A stretch of DNA of 64,000 nucleotides from Doryteuthis pealeii (taxonomy: Eukaryota > Mollusca > Cephalopoda > Myopsida > Loliginidae). Of this stretch, positions 1 to 12,789 are shown one piece after another. A program made the position numbers and the translations under genes. The notes beneath the pieces are model-generated. The model did not search any database. It was not told the origin of the DNA and saw only the letters and a list, made by a program, of their open reading frames with translations. The stretch spans positions 57,117,202 through 57,181,201 of the forward strand of contig CM042157.1 of the NCBI GenBank assembly GCA_023376005.1. The letters are read 5' to 3'. Within the stretch, counting starts at the first letter, position 1; every line of letters begins with the position of its first letter.

Positions 1-29
1 ATTGGACTTTAATTATTGCTTCAGATATA
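1..29 (+). repeat. 3' end of an LTR-like repeat, cut by window start
   Basis: These bases match the 3' end of the LTR-like repeat seen complete at 10442-10752, including the run ending TTCA. The window edge removes the rest. The same LTR end abuts the same Helitron-like sequence at 11092-11121, so the junction has been copied as a unit. Confidence 0.55.
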
Positions 30-1690
30 TCTCTATTAATAATGGAGATTCGCTTCCGGTTTTGTCTGTAACAAAAAATACATCACTGCTTACGTCACAT
101 TACCCAAAATCTCATAACATAGAATGAATACACTCAAAATTGAACATGCAGCATTAGACAGTCCTCATTTGTTTTTTAAAACAAGTTTAATTAAATACAT
201 GACTGGTATTATATATCTATATATAGTATGTTTTATTTTAATACATATTTAAAGTTTACATTTCAAATTGTTTTATTTTTAATCCTTTAATGAATTTTAT
301 GAATTGTAAAAAAGATTCTTAATTTAAATCCGGTCTGTGGGAGGTCAGGGAATTTTCTTTTCGTCAGATTTGAGGAATGACATCACAATATAAGAAATTT
401 TAATTCAATGATTAACTATATTTTTTAAATAAGATATAAATGAGCGATTTGCTAAACTTCAAATTAATATTTGAATATTAAATAAAGTAATCAAATTTAT
501 GTAAAACAATAAATAATCTTTAAAAAAAATAACATTATTAATTCAAAGCGTAGCCGATCGAATATCAAATATTAATAGTAAAGTATACTATACTATATAT
601 CTTAAACAATTTGAGTTTTCAGGTATTTCCATGAAATGTATTAGGTAATCTAATGGTATTATCTCTTGCGCACTATTCTGCATTCAGTATCATGATTTTA
701 TTTGTATTTCTAATATTAAAATAAATAAACTAACGCGATTATGAAAAATAAAAAAGGCTTTGTTCACAACTGATGAACGACGGGAATTAATTTTTAAAAG
801 TTGAGTTATCGTTAAATGTTTTTCGTTGATTGATTATTTAATCGCTTCGCTAAAAAATAATTCAATGTATGAAAAGACATACTAATTTCATATTTAGAAA
901 GATTATTTTCATTTTCTTCTAACCAAATAAATATTTTAAGATAGGAACAGAAATATGCGATAAATAAGATTTGATTTTATGTTAAAATTAATATGTAAAA
1001 AATTATACTACGAATTCTAGCTGACTGAAGCAAAATATTATTTTTTTAACTCGCTGTAAAATATAATTCCATGGATAAAAACTCAATCAAATTACATATT
1101 TAGAAGAGTATTTTATTCTCTTTCAAACCATATAAATATCTTAAAGAAGATTGAACCGTAATAGGCGAGAAAAAAGAATTTGTTTTTTTCCTTAAAATTT
1201 AGTCTGAAAAAAAAATCATACTCTTATTAGCTCTCCGAAGCCAATTTGTTTTTTTAACTCACTGTAAAAAATAATTCAATAATAAAAACGCATACAAATT
1301 ACATATTTATAAAGATTATTTCTTTCTTTTCCAACCATATAAATATTTTTAAGATTGGACCAAGAATAGGTGATTGAAATTCCAGTAGGAACGCCTTAGA
1401 CTGCGAAATTTATTACTAAAATTAATCTTCACTGCTGTATCGACTGTAAATCTCTGTAACAAAAAGTCAGGCTAGCGAACAATATTTTTTATCAGAGGTG
1501 CTGGTATATGGACAGTTCCGACAAATTGGGTGATTTTGGCTAATTATAATTATATTCCCTTAATTATAAAAATCGATAACCAAATTTTGAGTGTTCTTAA
1601 TTAGAAGTATATTAATCTATATGCAAGATTTCACATCTGAGTGACTCCTCTTTTCTGACGTTATAGGTGCATACCAAAAACTTTCTTTTA
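30..1690 (+). mobile_element. Helitron-like composite repeat, copy 1
   Basis: The sequence starts TCTCTATTAATAATGGAG after an A, as Helitron 5' ends do (TC preceded by A). The first 90 bases resemble the 5' end of the complete Helitron at 57653. It aligns along its whole length with 11121-12800, mostly with one-base indels. The far end reads, on the minus strand, as another Helitron-like 5' terminus (ATATAAAAGGAAAGTTTTTGG), so two opposed elements may be fused here. No coding capacity is seen. Confidence 0.55.
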
Positions 1691-1699
1691 TATATATTA

Positions 1700-4600
1700 T
1701 ATTCTCTTCCCACGTCAATGAATGATCCTGTCTACTTAGGGTTCAAGTTGGGTTTTTCTCCAGATAATCAACAGACTAAACGCATCGTGAATCTTGTAGA
1801 AAAAAAAATTTAATGGCCAGAGATTTTATTTCAAATGATATATAGCATAAATATAATTATCAGATCACCTTGTTTTGTTGTTGTGTTTTTTTTTGGGGGA
1901 GGGGGCGGGGTAATTACAAAAACTTTTTTTTTCTTTTTCCTAATTCAAATCATATAAACCATTCTTGATTTAAAAGGACAATTTTTATTTTAAAATATTA
2001 CGAACTGTGTCATTTTTAAAGTCCTTTTTTTCTGACCATACAAATAACACAACCACATTGACGATAATTAAGTATGGGGAAGAAACCCTGAAAATGTACA
2101 TATTGTAAGATACCTCCTACAACATTAAAAAAAGAAAAAAAGTTATTTTTTGTTTTGGAGGGAATTTTTTTTTTCTAATTTAGTCACGTGGCCAGCTTAT
2201 CGTAATCTGTACTGAAATCAAGCAGAAAAATCCACCTTTTAAGTTTTTTTTCCTATGACATATTGCTCTTCTTTTTGGGTTGGGGAAATAAATGTAGTCC
2301 TTGTAATTTTTTCTCTTGCTACTGCTACAAGCAGGCGACAGAAAGTTTTTTTAAAATAAAATAATACAAGTGTACTGTACAAAAAAGCTCAAGTAAAATA
2401 ACTGTAAATATGCATTTAAAAATAAATAAAATAATTCTTAAAACTAGTAATATCAACCAGCGGATTTTAATTGTTTTGAAGAAAAAAATATCACAAAGCT
2501 TTAAATTTGATACTAAAAGGGAAAATGCATGCTTTAAAAAACTATGTTAGAGAATGTTACAAAAAAAAAAAAATTTTAAGAAAGTGATGAAACATGACTG
2601 ATTATTAAAATTATTATTATTATTATAAAATAAATCACCTTTTTAAAAAAAACATTTCACTTACTTCGGTCAAGAGCACGTGGGTGCTCTTGTCATTATT
2701 GCCAACCAATTTGGTTTAAGTAGAATTAAGAGGAAGGAAGGGGATTGTGATTTTTTATGTGGTGTATTATTATTGTCAAAAATATTTTGACAACTTTTAT
2801 ATAAATTTCATCTACAAGCCAGTCCAAGTTAAGGCACAAAAAAGTGGACACAAAATGTTTTGATTTTGTATAATTGCTTTTCTTTTTTCTTTTTTTTTTT
2901 AATCCTTAGATCTTATTATAAAAGATTTATTATAAAAAGCATTTAACTATTATCGAAAAAATAGAACGATAATCAGGTTTTAAAATTAAAAACACACACA
3001 CACACACACACAAGGAAGTAAATGTTATTTCGTTTTTATTTTAATTCGACGGTTGGTGGAAAGCTATTTGGCATTTCTCACGTTGTTTCATCAATTTCGT
3101 AGTAAGTTACTTAATTTTAACTTCTTTCGTTTCATTTTCATAAGAAATGGACTTAATACAACACCTAAAATTTAATATTTGGAATCTTTTAAAAAAAAAA
3201 CAACAACGACGAATTGATCCTTATTATATCTCTCTCTAGTCAAATTCAGTGATTACCACAAGCTGTGCTTTAATTGCTCTGTAAATATAACATTTTTAGA
3301 TAGTTACCTAATAAAAACGTTTTCTTTTTTAATACTAACTAAAACAATATAAACTGACACACACACATAGATATATATGAACTGCTGTACTTTATGTAAA
3401 TAAAGATATAAAATAAAATAACATGCAGAAAATTTTTGACACGCTTTCTTTCCCTAAGCCTCAAGAAGGAAATTATTCAAATTCCGTTAAGGAAGCAACT
3501 GAAATCTTTTTTTCCACAGTTTAAAAAAAAATGAGAGACTATTGCCCGGGGTGGGGGAGATAATGAGAATCTTATTTTTATGGGTTTATTAACAGTACAT
3601 ATTGTTAAGCCAGTTAGACTAACTAATTATAAATTATAAGTACAATATTTTATTCTTAATAATCGACAATAAGACAAACAAGTAAAATTTCACTTGCTCA
3701 ATTTTGCAGCATAAGATCGACCAAACTCACTAAATATATATATATTTTTAAACAACCTGTAATTTTAATCAAACCCCCCACCCAAAATACCCACCACCGA
3801 TTCAAAAACACGTGGATCATTTTAAAACACCCCAACAAAAATACCTCTACTAGTAATCTTAGTTAAAGCAAAAGGTGTTGGTTACATGAGGGTACCTGTA
3901 AGTAGTATAGATTACAAAGAGACAAGTTTCAAGTCATTTGTTTTTCATTTAATTTTGATAATGCGCTTTTTCCACCACAATATTGATAAAAAGGACAATC
4001 ATATTAGAAAAGTTAACAAAGACTAACAGTTGAAATAAAATGTGTGATTTAATATTGTTTATCAAATATAAAACGTTTGTCGTACAATTTGAGAACGATC
4101 GACAATCGTGGTATCTTTCAAAAAATAAAACTTATTTTCTTTGTGGAAAAAGGTTCGTACATAAGAGAAACCTGAATGAAGATCACTTCAATTATTCATT
4201 ATAATTATTACTTTTTGGTATTGCTTTTAGAAACTTCCAAATTTAATTGCCATTAAAATAAAATTAAAATTTGGCTTGCAATACAATGTATATTGTATAC
4301 ATACAGTTTAATTTTAACTCAAAATAACAACTGATATTTTAATAAATAATCCTTTATAAAGTCAGACTTACTATTTATCTATTTTCTAATTCATATGAAT
4401 TTAAATATTTGTTTATCTTTAACCCGATTATGAAAATTACAATTCTATTTATCTTCTTAGTTTGTTTTTTGTTTTTTACCGTAATTTCTTTACTAAATTA
4501 TACTGATTTCATTAGTGAAATACTAAATGTAACATTCACTTGACAATGTTGTTTGTTTTGGGGTTTTTTTTAAATTTTAAACCAATTCTGATCTGAACAT

Positions 4601-5320
4601 TGTTATAAGAAAATAAAATGATTTTTTTTTTTTTTAATTACTTCGTAATATTGTTTACTACACGACTTAAATACCTTATTTTCTTTAATTCGTGTTCTTT
4701 TATCAATATTCTAATATTTCATTCACCAAATACAAGTAATTAATTTGTTAATTTTAGCCTATCTTTAAAATTTATTTGTAGTTCTAAAGCCGATCATTTA
4801 GTAAATAAAACACAAGAAGTTAATCACTTGTTAAACTTCTACAGATTCAAAATAAATACCAATTAATTGCTTTAATATTTTTACATATAAAACGATTTCG
4901 TTCTGATAAAACCACAACGCTAAAAATAAACTAAAAAAACTCATGTTTAGCCAAAACAAATAGATCTCTTTATAGACTTATTTATTTATTTATAAAGAAA
5001 AATAATCGGTAAATAAATGCAATAGCCAAGAATTCGCTTTAACTTGTCTAAAAAAAAAAAAAAAATAACATAAAAAATAACTACAACTATCTACACACAC
5101 TGCTGCTATTTCTGTGGTTTGTAATTTGAATATATGTACTAATAAAAATCAAATACAAAAATATAAACGGATACGATTGTATGTAAATGTATTATTAATT
5201 AATTTCATTTTAGCCTGCAGCGGAGGAGGGTGTGTTTGGGGAGTCTGGGGCACTGGAGACAAATTGACGGGAACATCTCATCATTTGACTTTCCTCAGTT
5301 AAATGCTACCTCAACTTTTT
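1700..5320. other. low-copy AT-rich DNA without a recognisable gene
   Basis: About 3.6 kb with no match to the dispersed families elsewhere in the window and no reading frame longer than about 60 codons. It holds homopolymer A and T runs and a (CA)n tract at 2992-3013. It could be intronic or intergenic. Nothing more can be supported. Confidence 0.4.
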
Positions 5321-5324
5321 TTTC

Positions 5325-5362
5325 TGACTCAGAGAGAAAGAGAGAGAGAGAGAGAGAAAAGG
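5325..5362. repeat. (GA)n microsatellite
   Basis: About 36 bases of near-perfect GA dinucleotide repeat. The short frame running through it is repeat-encoded. Confidence 0.8.
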
Positions 5363-5929
5363 AAGAAGAAAAAATAACATCAAGTACAAATAAATATATT
5401 TCTAATTCTTTCTGCAGTTCATAATACTGAAGAAGGAAACCCAGTTCAAGGAAATAAAGAGAAAAATCCAATAATTTAATGTTGAAGGAAGAGAAGATAT
5501 AGAAGAAAGTAAAGATTTTTGATGTTTTGAGTTTTTTGGGTTGTTTTTTTAAATATGATGAACGAACGAATGATCTTTTTTTTTTTGTTGTTTTTAAATA
5601 AAATAACCCCCCAAAAAAGACGGAAACTGTGTCTTATTCCTAATCATCACACTAAACAAACAGAACAAAGTAAAGCACAGTCTAATTGATGAAGATAACA
5701 ATAAGAAATAAAATATATATATATTTTTACTTACCTACAATGAAATTAAAAAAAACATCATACAAAAAAACCCGTGTTTTTGTTTTGTTTTGTGATATTT
5801 TTGTCGTTTTTTTTCCTGTAATTTATCGCTCTCTGATTTTGTTCTTATTTTTGGGAGATTTCGTTTCTTTTTTTCTGTGTGTATGTATGTAGATAGATTA
5901 TAATAATATATTTTTTGCAGAATTTTTTC

Positions 5930-6180
5930 GGAACGAAGAAAATAAAAATCCCAAAATCGGAAGAAGTTGATCTCCTCTCTCTTTTCTACATACTTCTGGC
6001 GCGACGAGTGAAAACAAAATACCTAACTGCGCATGCTTGTAGTCTATTTGTCATTAATCCAGGATCGACTTCCGCCAATTATCTCCCCTTAATTTTTCCT
6101 CAAAAATCTATACAGAGCATGTGTACAGAGTGCTTGCAATACGGTGATGGTGAGCAAGTTCGTTTCACATGACATTCCTT
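5930..6180. promoter_or_regulatory. possible promoter-like GC-richer patch
   Basis: After more than 4 kb of AT-rich DNA, this stretch has several CpGs. It has a TGCGCATGC string at about 6028 (NRF1-like) and an ACTTCCG string at about 6069 (ETS-like). An 85-codon frame crosses it but resembles no family I know. These motif classes are common in CpG-type animal promoters; the assignment here is inference and no adjoining exon is seen. Confidence 0.2.
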
Positions 6181-6193
6181 GTGTGCAGTATAA

Positions 6194-6267
6194 GCAGGAT
6201 GCGCCAAAAGTAGGTGGACAGAATGTTCAATAAACGCTATCATTTACTATTTACCTACTTTTGGCTC

Positions 6268-6273
<6 letters not shown>
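6194..6273. mobile_element. short inverted-repeat element, mariner MITE-like
   Basis: GCCAAAAGTAGGT at the left is mirrored at the right before an AGGGTG end and a (TA)n tract. The size and TA-flanked end suit a Tc1/mariner-derived MITE. The centre is not symmetrical. Confidence 0.35.

Positions 6274-6306
<33 letters not shown>
6271..6306. repeat. (AT)n microsatellite
   Basis: A perfect AT dinucleotide run directly after the inverted-repeat end. Confidence 0.9.
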
Positions 6307-6310
<4 letters not shown>

Positions 6311-6618
6311 TCTTTATACTTTCTTGTGGCCATTTTTTATCAATTAATTGTAATTTGCACCAAGCCTCTTCAATCAGAATTATCCTGATGATCCATTAGC
6401 AGAAACTTAGGTAGGTAGTTTCTGACTCTTAAGGCTTTATTATTATTGCGTATATAAATATATATAAAGAGAAATACAGAGATACACTGAGATTTTTTTC
6501 CAGAATAACGACAATAATAATAATTGTAAAAAGACAAAAAAAAAGGTGCATACATTTGTATGGATATCTTTTAGGTCATTTGGTATTTATAAATTTATTT
6601 AATTATCAGTAATACAGT

Positions 6619-6862
6619 TGGAGGCGCGTGGTTTAATGGTTAGAGTCGTAGGAAATGGACTCATCGACGCAAGTTCAAATCCAGGACGAAGCTACAGTTC
6701 ACATAGCGCTAATACCTTGGGAAAGGTATGAATCCAACTACTCTCCCTTTAGCTATTGGTAAATAGTAGGGAAGACTGGGCTCTTTAACCTTGGTTAAGC
6801 AACCAGTCTAGGAGAAGGAAAACTCTGAATTCAAACCTGTTAAACTCTGCTTGGGATGGTCA
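6619..6862 (+). mobile_element. tRNA-derived SINE, family 2
   Basis: The head has a tRNA-like A box (GGTTTAATGGTTAGAGT) and B box (AGTTCAAATCC). The body carries the family signature CATAGCGCTAATACC, then AACTACTCTCCC, TAAATAGTAGGG and GGCTCTTTAACC. The element should be transcribed by Pol III from the internal promoter. This is the most complete plus-strand copy of the family, which recurs about fifteen times in the window. Confidence 0.75.
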
Positions 6863-7149
6863 CTACTAGAATTGACTCAGTCCTATTTAGTGATCTATTT
6901 TTAAAAATTTTTAAAAATACATTAATTTCATTTATTCCCCATCAACTTCTGGAGATTGATAGTTGCAAATAGGATTGGATTATATATATATATACATATT
7001 CTATACTATTCCAGTGGCAAAACGTAGTCAAGATAGCAAGCAATGAAAAAACACTCAGGGAAATCCGGGTCCATGCCTCATGAAAAATCAAATTTGAAAT
7101 AATTTCAGCTGGTTAAATTCTAATATCTGTTAGGCGCCATTAAAATTGG

Positions 7150-7500
7150 GAAATACCTATGAATCCTGGACAAAACCACAGTTCACATAGCACTAATACC
7201 CTGGGGAAATATATATGATAAAAAGAGTTAGGGGCTTGCCATAAGAGCAATAGAGTCTGGACAATCATATAGGTACTAGGGTTTGACAAGACCAGCTGAT
7301 TGATTGGAGGGCACTTCTCTGACCGCCAGTCTAATCTAAGTGAGGACCAAAGTGGAGTGTTGCATGTCATGGACTGCTCAGCCACCAGAATTCCATCCTT
7401 AAGTATCATGGGTTGCCACTCATGAGTAATAGGTGGCCCCATTGGGGGATTACCCCTCTGCAGAGGTATTCTTCTGCCCCAGCTGGCAGGGTGATATTGA
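7150..7500 (+). repeat. chimera of SINE family 2 and dispersed repeat family C
   Basis: The first 60 bases are SINE-2 body (TCCTGGACAAAACCAC, CACATAGCACTAATACC). The sequence then switches to the 3' half of family C (AGGGGCTTGCCATAAGAG, CAATCATATAGG, TGGACTGCTCAGCCACC). The switch point lacks target duplications, so a template switch or nested truncation is likely. Confidence 0.5.
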
Positions 7501-7517
7501 TATATGTGTTACATATA

Positions 7518-7572
7518 CAAGGTGTGTCAAAAAGAGTATCGAGATTTTCAATACTTTTTGATACACCTTGTA
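7518..7572. mobile_element. mariner-type MITE hairpin
   Basis: ACAAGGTGTGTCAAAAAG at the left is mirrored by CTTTTTGATACACCTTGT at the right, giving a near-complete hairpin. Tc1/mariner-class ends of this kind insert at TA. Related ends occur at 7640-7665, 8068-8094, 13922-14045 and 43792-43844. Confidence 0.6.
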
Positions 7573-7639
7573 TTCTGAAAAATTAATGTTCCATTCATTC
7601 TTCATTTCTATCTTGGTAAATACAGCTTTAAAATCTGTA

Positions 7640-8094
7640 CTTTTTGACACACCTTGTATTCTGAAAAAAATTAACGTTACATTTATTTCATTATTTCAAG
7701 GAAAGGCTAGGGGACTAAACCCCAAAAACAAACCAGGAGCCGGAGTTCCTAAGGTTGTGTGATGCTGAAATCCAGTGCTACCCATCAACTCCTGCGACAC
7801 TACCATTGCTAAACCACATTGGTACCTTACCTTTCCTTTGGATTATAGCAGCAGTGTGGAGAGGGGAGATTTGCTGCATGGGCAACAGCTTATCCTCCAT
7901 ACGAACATGCCCCGGCTATGTAGTCCAAAGAAAAAAACAAAAAATTAATTTAAAAAAAAAAAAATTATGACACTACTCCTTCGTTTCTTATAGACAGAAT
8001 GCGGCCAACAATAACAACAACAACATTTATTGTTCATTCCTATCTTGGTAAATACAGCTTTAATCTCAATACTTTTTTGGCACACCTTGTACAT
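7640..8094. repeat. mariner-like ends enclosing unclassified sequence
   Basis: CTTTTTGACACACCTTGT near 7641 and CTTTTTTGGCACACCTTGT near 8072 are further ends of the same mariner family. Each is preceded by the same TCTTGGTAAATACAGCTTTAA, so the segment around 7600-7660 is duplicated at 8040-8094. Between them lies sequence I do not recognise, including a 71-codon frame that ends in an A-run. Confidence 0.4.
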
Positions 8095-8216
8095 CTTTAT
8101 AACCAGAAAAAAAAAAACTACTTTGATTGCAGATAAAAAGGAGGAGAAAGATTTTTCTCTCCATAAAGATAATCATATAAATAAAATAGAATAATTGTAA
8201 GACTGATAGGTATAAA

Positions 8217-8246
8217 CTGCTGCTGCTGCTGCTGCTGTTGCTGCTC
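8217..8246. repeat. (CTG)n trinucleotide repeat
   Basis: Nine consecutive CTG-type triplets, one with a CTG to TTG change. Confidence 0.8.
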
Positions 8247-8806
8247 TAGATTTTCTTTATTATCAACTTCATGCTTACATGCCACTTTCATTCCTTCCTA
8301 CTCCACCTCAACCCCACACTCGTCATAATCTATTCTCATTAATACCAACCGCAAGAGAACAGTATATGTCAGTCACTTGTTAACTAAGGGCCAATTAACT
8401 AAGATACAAAATGCTGTTTTTCTTAAAACTTGAAGCTTTCTTTTTCTTCTTTATGCTTTGTTTCATCTTATTTTATTTTTTTATGCCATTATTTTCCATA
8501 TTATGATATTTTCTGCTATACAGTAGGTGTGGTGCAGTGTAACTGTTATTAGCATACAAAACAAAATCCACAAATCGAGTTCAAGTTCTATTCAAGTCTA
8601 TGTGTATTCAATTCAGGACCTGTGTGTACTACTCCCCTAATCTGCCAACCTGGGGTTGGGGATCTAAGCCAGCAGGCAGGATTCATATATTTTCTATGAA
8701 TACTACTTTATCAAAATTGACATGTAGTATAGGGGGGGTCCATATCATAAATTGGGGAGGTGGGGCATGAGACCCAAGCACCGGCCCTGATTCACTTCAT
8801 ATTAAT

Positions 8807-9063
8807 AAAAAGTAAGTAAAGTCAGCAGAGTGGCCTATTGTCGGCATCAGCCAAACAGCAAGGGAGTCTATACCCTTTTCCTTACTACTAGACCAGGAAG
8901 ATTGTTTTTGTATCTGAGGTGAAGCACCACACCTACCACCAGCTCCCCAATTTACTGCACAGATCAAAGCTGTGCTACTCATACACTGAGTTGGTAAGGG
9001 CCAGTGTCAAACCCGGAACATTGTGATTCCTAGGCGGATGCTCTACCAACTTAGCTAAACCGA
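8807..9063 (-). mobile_element. tRNA-derived SINE, family 1
   Basis: Read on the minus strand, it opens with a degenerate TTAGCTAAGTTGGTAGAGC A box and ends in the family's (TTACTTTACT) tail. The middle keeps GTAAATTGGGGAGCTGGTGG and AGACTCCCTTGCTGTTTGG. It is more diverged than the copies at 18 and 42 kb. Cephalopods carry several tRNA-related SINE families; which one this is cannot be fixed by eye. Confidence 0.7.
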
Positions 9064-9149
9064 CATTTGTGAAATTTCATAACAAGATGAAGATTTTGTT
9101 TTAATTGAGTGAATTTAATGGCATGTCACCCCATCCAAGATTATTTTAT

Positions 9150-9446
9150 GCATTTAAACTGGGTTTATTGCCCAGTGCCTGAAGCGCCCCCTTTGAGGGG
9201 GAATGCTGAAGGGATCAACGCAACTTTTCACCTGCCACCCATGAGCATCGGTTTGTGGGTGGTCCCATGTTAATAGGGCCTTGTGCCTAACCCGTACAAG
9301 TGGGGTACAAGGTAAATACCATGTGTTTAAAAAAATGAGTTAAAAAAGATTGAATACCCAATAAGAATGAATAAAATAATCAGCATAAAATAGCCCAAGG
9401 GTTGACGTACCATAAATTCCAACCAACCAACCAACCAACCAACCTA
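9150..9446 (-). repeat. dispersed repeat family C, minus copy with alternative body
   Basis: The right end has the family C terminus read on the minus strand: a (GGTT)n run, then TTATGG, GTCAACCCTTGGG and TTTATTCATTCTT. The left part (GGGTTTATTGCCCAGTGCC, GAGGGGGAATGC, GGTTTGTGGGTGGTCCCA) is shared with 56535-56710. Confidence 0.55.
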
Positions 9447-9769
9447 CAAATCCACACCATAAATACCTGGCAACACTGAAACTGACTTAACAAAGATATA
9501 GATCTCTGTGATCAGAACGGTATTTTTTATTAATGATAATTTTATTTTAATTTTGTTCATTAAAAAATTGTTACCAATTGTTATAATTTCAGGTATTGTA
9601 TTTTAAATTCAATTTTTCCTTATTTTTCTTTCTGTTTTAACTCTTTATTTTTATTCATATTATTAAATAATCATTTTTTTTAAAGACAACTCACAACCTA
9701 TTATAAAAAGAGAACAGTAAGACATAGAGTGTAAGAGATAGATAATATCTAAAAACTTATTTTAGCTGG

Positions 9770-10316
9770 CTCATTTAGTATACAATATACCTAGGTAGAA
9801 ATATCTCTTCCACTGAAAGCGATGTTGATACACGAATAGGAAAGGCATGGTCAGCTGTAAACAGATTATCAGTCATATGGAAATCCGAACTCACAGACAA
9901 GCTAAAACAATTCTTCCAAGCGGTGGTTGTATCAGTGCTGCTGTATAGCTGCACCACATGGACCCTGACAAGGTGCCTTGAGAATAAGATAGATGGGAGC
10001 TGCACAAGAATGCTTGTTCAAGTCGTGGGAAACAGCACCCCACAAGGAAGCAGCTGTATGGCCACCTGCTCCCCATCCCACAAACCATCCGAGTGAGACG
10101 GACATGACATGCTGGACACTGCTGGAGGAGCAAGGATGAACTCATAAGCAATGTTCTCCTGTGGAAGTCAGTAATTGGACATGCTAACATGGGCCGCACA
10201 GCAAGGACCTACATTGACCAGCTCTGTGTGGATGCTGGTTGCTGACACAATGAATGATAGAGAAGATTGGTGAGAGATTGTCATGGATATCCATGCTAAT
10301 TTTGTGACATGAGGAT
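9770..10316 (+). pseudogene. LINE reverse transcriptase C-terminal tail
   Basis: Frames across this stretch read like the end of a non-LTR retrotransposon ORF2: IGKAWSAVNRLSVIWKSEL, then LLYSCTTWTLTRCLENK, and late on NDREDWREIVMDIHA. Frameshifts and stops separate the blocks. The element ends in a GATGATGATG tail typical of LINE 3' ends. The catalytic RT domain lies upstream and is absent, so this is a 5'-truncated dead copy. Other copies lie at 30190, 33140, 35955, 40662 and 55880. The LINE clade is not determined. Confidence 0.7.
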
Positions 10317-10441
10317 GATGATGATTGGCCAGAACGGATGACTCACATGATTTTTTCCTGTACTTTTTTATCACATTGTGTTCATTCATTTCATACGTAA
10401 GAGACTCATTTTGATTGGTCAAATTAGATGATCTGATCTAT

Positions 10442-10752
10442 TGGATATTACTGAAGTCAGTTAGCCTACTGTTGGTTTGAATAACAGCAGCTAAGTGCCA
10501 CTCAAGCAGTGTCCAAGACAGTTGGTATAAATAGGACTCAAGAATGATCCATCCATGAATCTGGGTGATTTGGGTGATTCCATTCCTTGAGTTCTGATTG
10601 GCTGCTTGACTGATTTGAATGACATTGTGGAGTCTTATATATACTCTGTCATTTTGCAGTGGACTTTGTGGCTTTCGGGATTGTATTCAGTTACAACCGT
10701 TTGCTGCCTTGTCTTCCCAGTTCGACAGTAATTGGACTTTAATTATTCTTCA
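10442..10752 (+). mobile_element. LTR-like repeat, complete copy
   Basis: It starts TG and ends CA. It holds GGTATAAATAGG and TATATATA, which could serve as TATA boxes. Its right end (ATTATTCTTCA) and left end (TGAAGTCAG after TG) agree with the minus copy at 24901-25198, and after that end the copies diverge. No target duplication is visible. The copies lack internal genes, so this is an old solo LTR by inference. Confidence 0.5.
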
Positions 10753-10949
10753 TCTCCCCTTCCTCCCCCCCCCATTGTGCATGCATAGCGTCCTTTGAGG
10801 TGGAATTAGTTCCTTTCGACCCGGCCAATTACAGGGGAGTAATCTTGATAATGCACGGGGTATTTTTGATGGCATTGGCTTAGGGGTTGGAGTGACACAG
10901 TGTCTGTACAACGTCCAAACAACCGTCGGTGGGATATAACAGGCAGAGT

Positions 10950-11120
10950 TCTGATTGGCTGCTTGACTGCTTGATTTGAATGACATTGTGGAGTCTTATA
11001 TATACTCTGTCATTTTGCAGTGGACTTTGTGGCTTTCAGGATTGTATTCAGTTACAACTGTTTGCTGCCTTGTCTTCCCAGTTCGACGGTAATTGGACTT
11101 TAATTATTCTTCAGATATTA
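10950..11120 (+). mobile_element. second, 5'-truncated copy of the LTR-like repeat
   Basis: From GTTCTGATTGGCTGC to CTTCAG this repeats 10593-10752 almost exactly. About 200 bases of unrecognised sequence with a C-run lie between the copies. It directly abuts the Helitron-like copy 2. Confidence 0.6.
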
Positions 11121-12789
11121 TCTCTATTAATAATGGAGATTCGCTTCCGGTTTTTGTCTGTAACAAAAATTACATCACTGCTTACGTCACATTACCCAAA
11201 ATCGTCATAACATAGAATGAATACACTCAAAATTTGAACATGCAGCATTAGACAGTCCTCATTGTTTTTTAAAACAAGTTTTAATAAATACATGACTGGT
11301 ATTATATATCTATATATAGTATGTTTTATTTTAATACATATTTAAAGTTTACATTTCAAATTGTTTTATTTTTTAATCCTTTAATGAATTTGATGAATTG
11401 TAAAAAAGATCTTAATTTAATCCGGCCTGGTGGGAGGTCAGGGAATTTTCTTTTCGTCAGATTTGAGGGAATGACATCACATATAATAAGAAATTTTAAT
11501 TCAATGATTAACTATATTTTTTAAATAAGATATAAATGATGCGATTTGCTAAACTTCAAATTAATATTTGAATATTAAATAAAGTAATCAAATTTATGTA
11601 AAACAATAAATAATCTTTAAAAAAAATAACATTATTAATTCAAAGCGTAGCCGATCGAATATCAAATTATTATAGTAAAGTATACTATACTATATATTTG
11701 ATAACAATTTGAGTTTTCAGGTATTTCCGTGAAATGTATTAGGTAATCTAATGGTATTATCTCTTGCGCACTATTCTGCATTAGTATCATGATTTTATTT
11801 GTATTTCTAATATTAAAATAAATAAACTAACGCGATTATGAAAAATAAAAAAAGGCTTTGTTCACAATTGATGAACGACGGGAATTAATTTTTTAAAAGT
11901 TGAGTTATCGTTAAATGTTTTCGTTTGATTTATTATTTAATTCGCTGTAAAAAATAATTCAATGTATGAAAAGACATACTAATTTCATATTTAGAAAGAT
12001 TATTTTATTTTCTTTCTAACCAAATAAATATTTTTAAGATAGGAACAGAAATATGCGATAAATAAGATTTGATTTTATGTTAAAATTAATATGTAAAAAT
12101 TATACTACGAATTCTAGGCTGACTGAAGCAAAATATTATTTTTTTAACTCGCTGTAAAATATAATTCCATGGATAAAAACTCAATCAAATTACATATTTA
12201 GAAAGAGTATTTTATTCTCTTTCAAACCATATAAATATCTTAAAGAAGATTGAACCGTAAATAGGCGAGAAAAAAGAATTTGTTTTTTCCTTAAAATTTA
12301 GTCTGAAAAAAAAATCATACTCTTATCAGCTCTCCGAAGCCAATTTTGTTTTTTTAACTCACTGTAAAAAATAATTCAATAGATAAAAACGCATACAAAT
12401 TACATATTTAGAAAGATTATTTTCTTTTCTTTCCAACCATATAAATATTTTTAAGATTGGACCAAGAATAGGTGATAAATTCCAAGCAGAACGCCTTAGA
12501 CTGCGAAATTTATTTACTAAAATTAATCTTCACTGCTGGTATCACTGTAAATCTCTGTAACAAAAAGTCAGGTATCGAACAATATTTTATTATCAGTAGG
12601 TGCTGGTATATGGACAGTTCCACAAATTGGTTGATTTTGGCTTAATTAAGTAATTATATCCCTTAATTAGTAAAAATCGATAACCAAATTTTGAGTGTTT
12701 CTTAATTAGAAGTATATTAATCTATATGCAAGATTTCACATCTGAGTGACTCCTCTTTTCTGAGTTATAGGTCAACATACCAAAAACTT

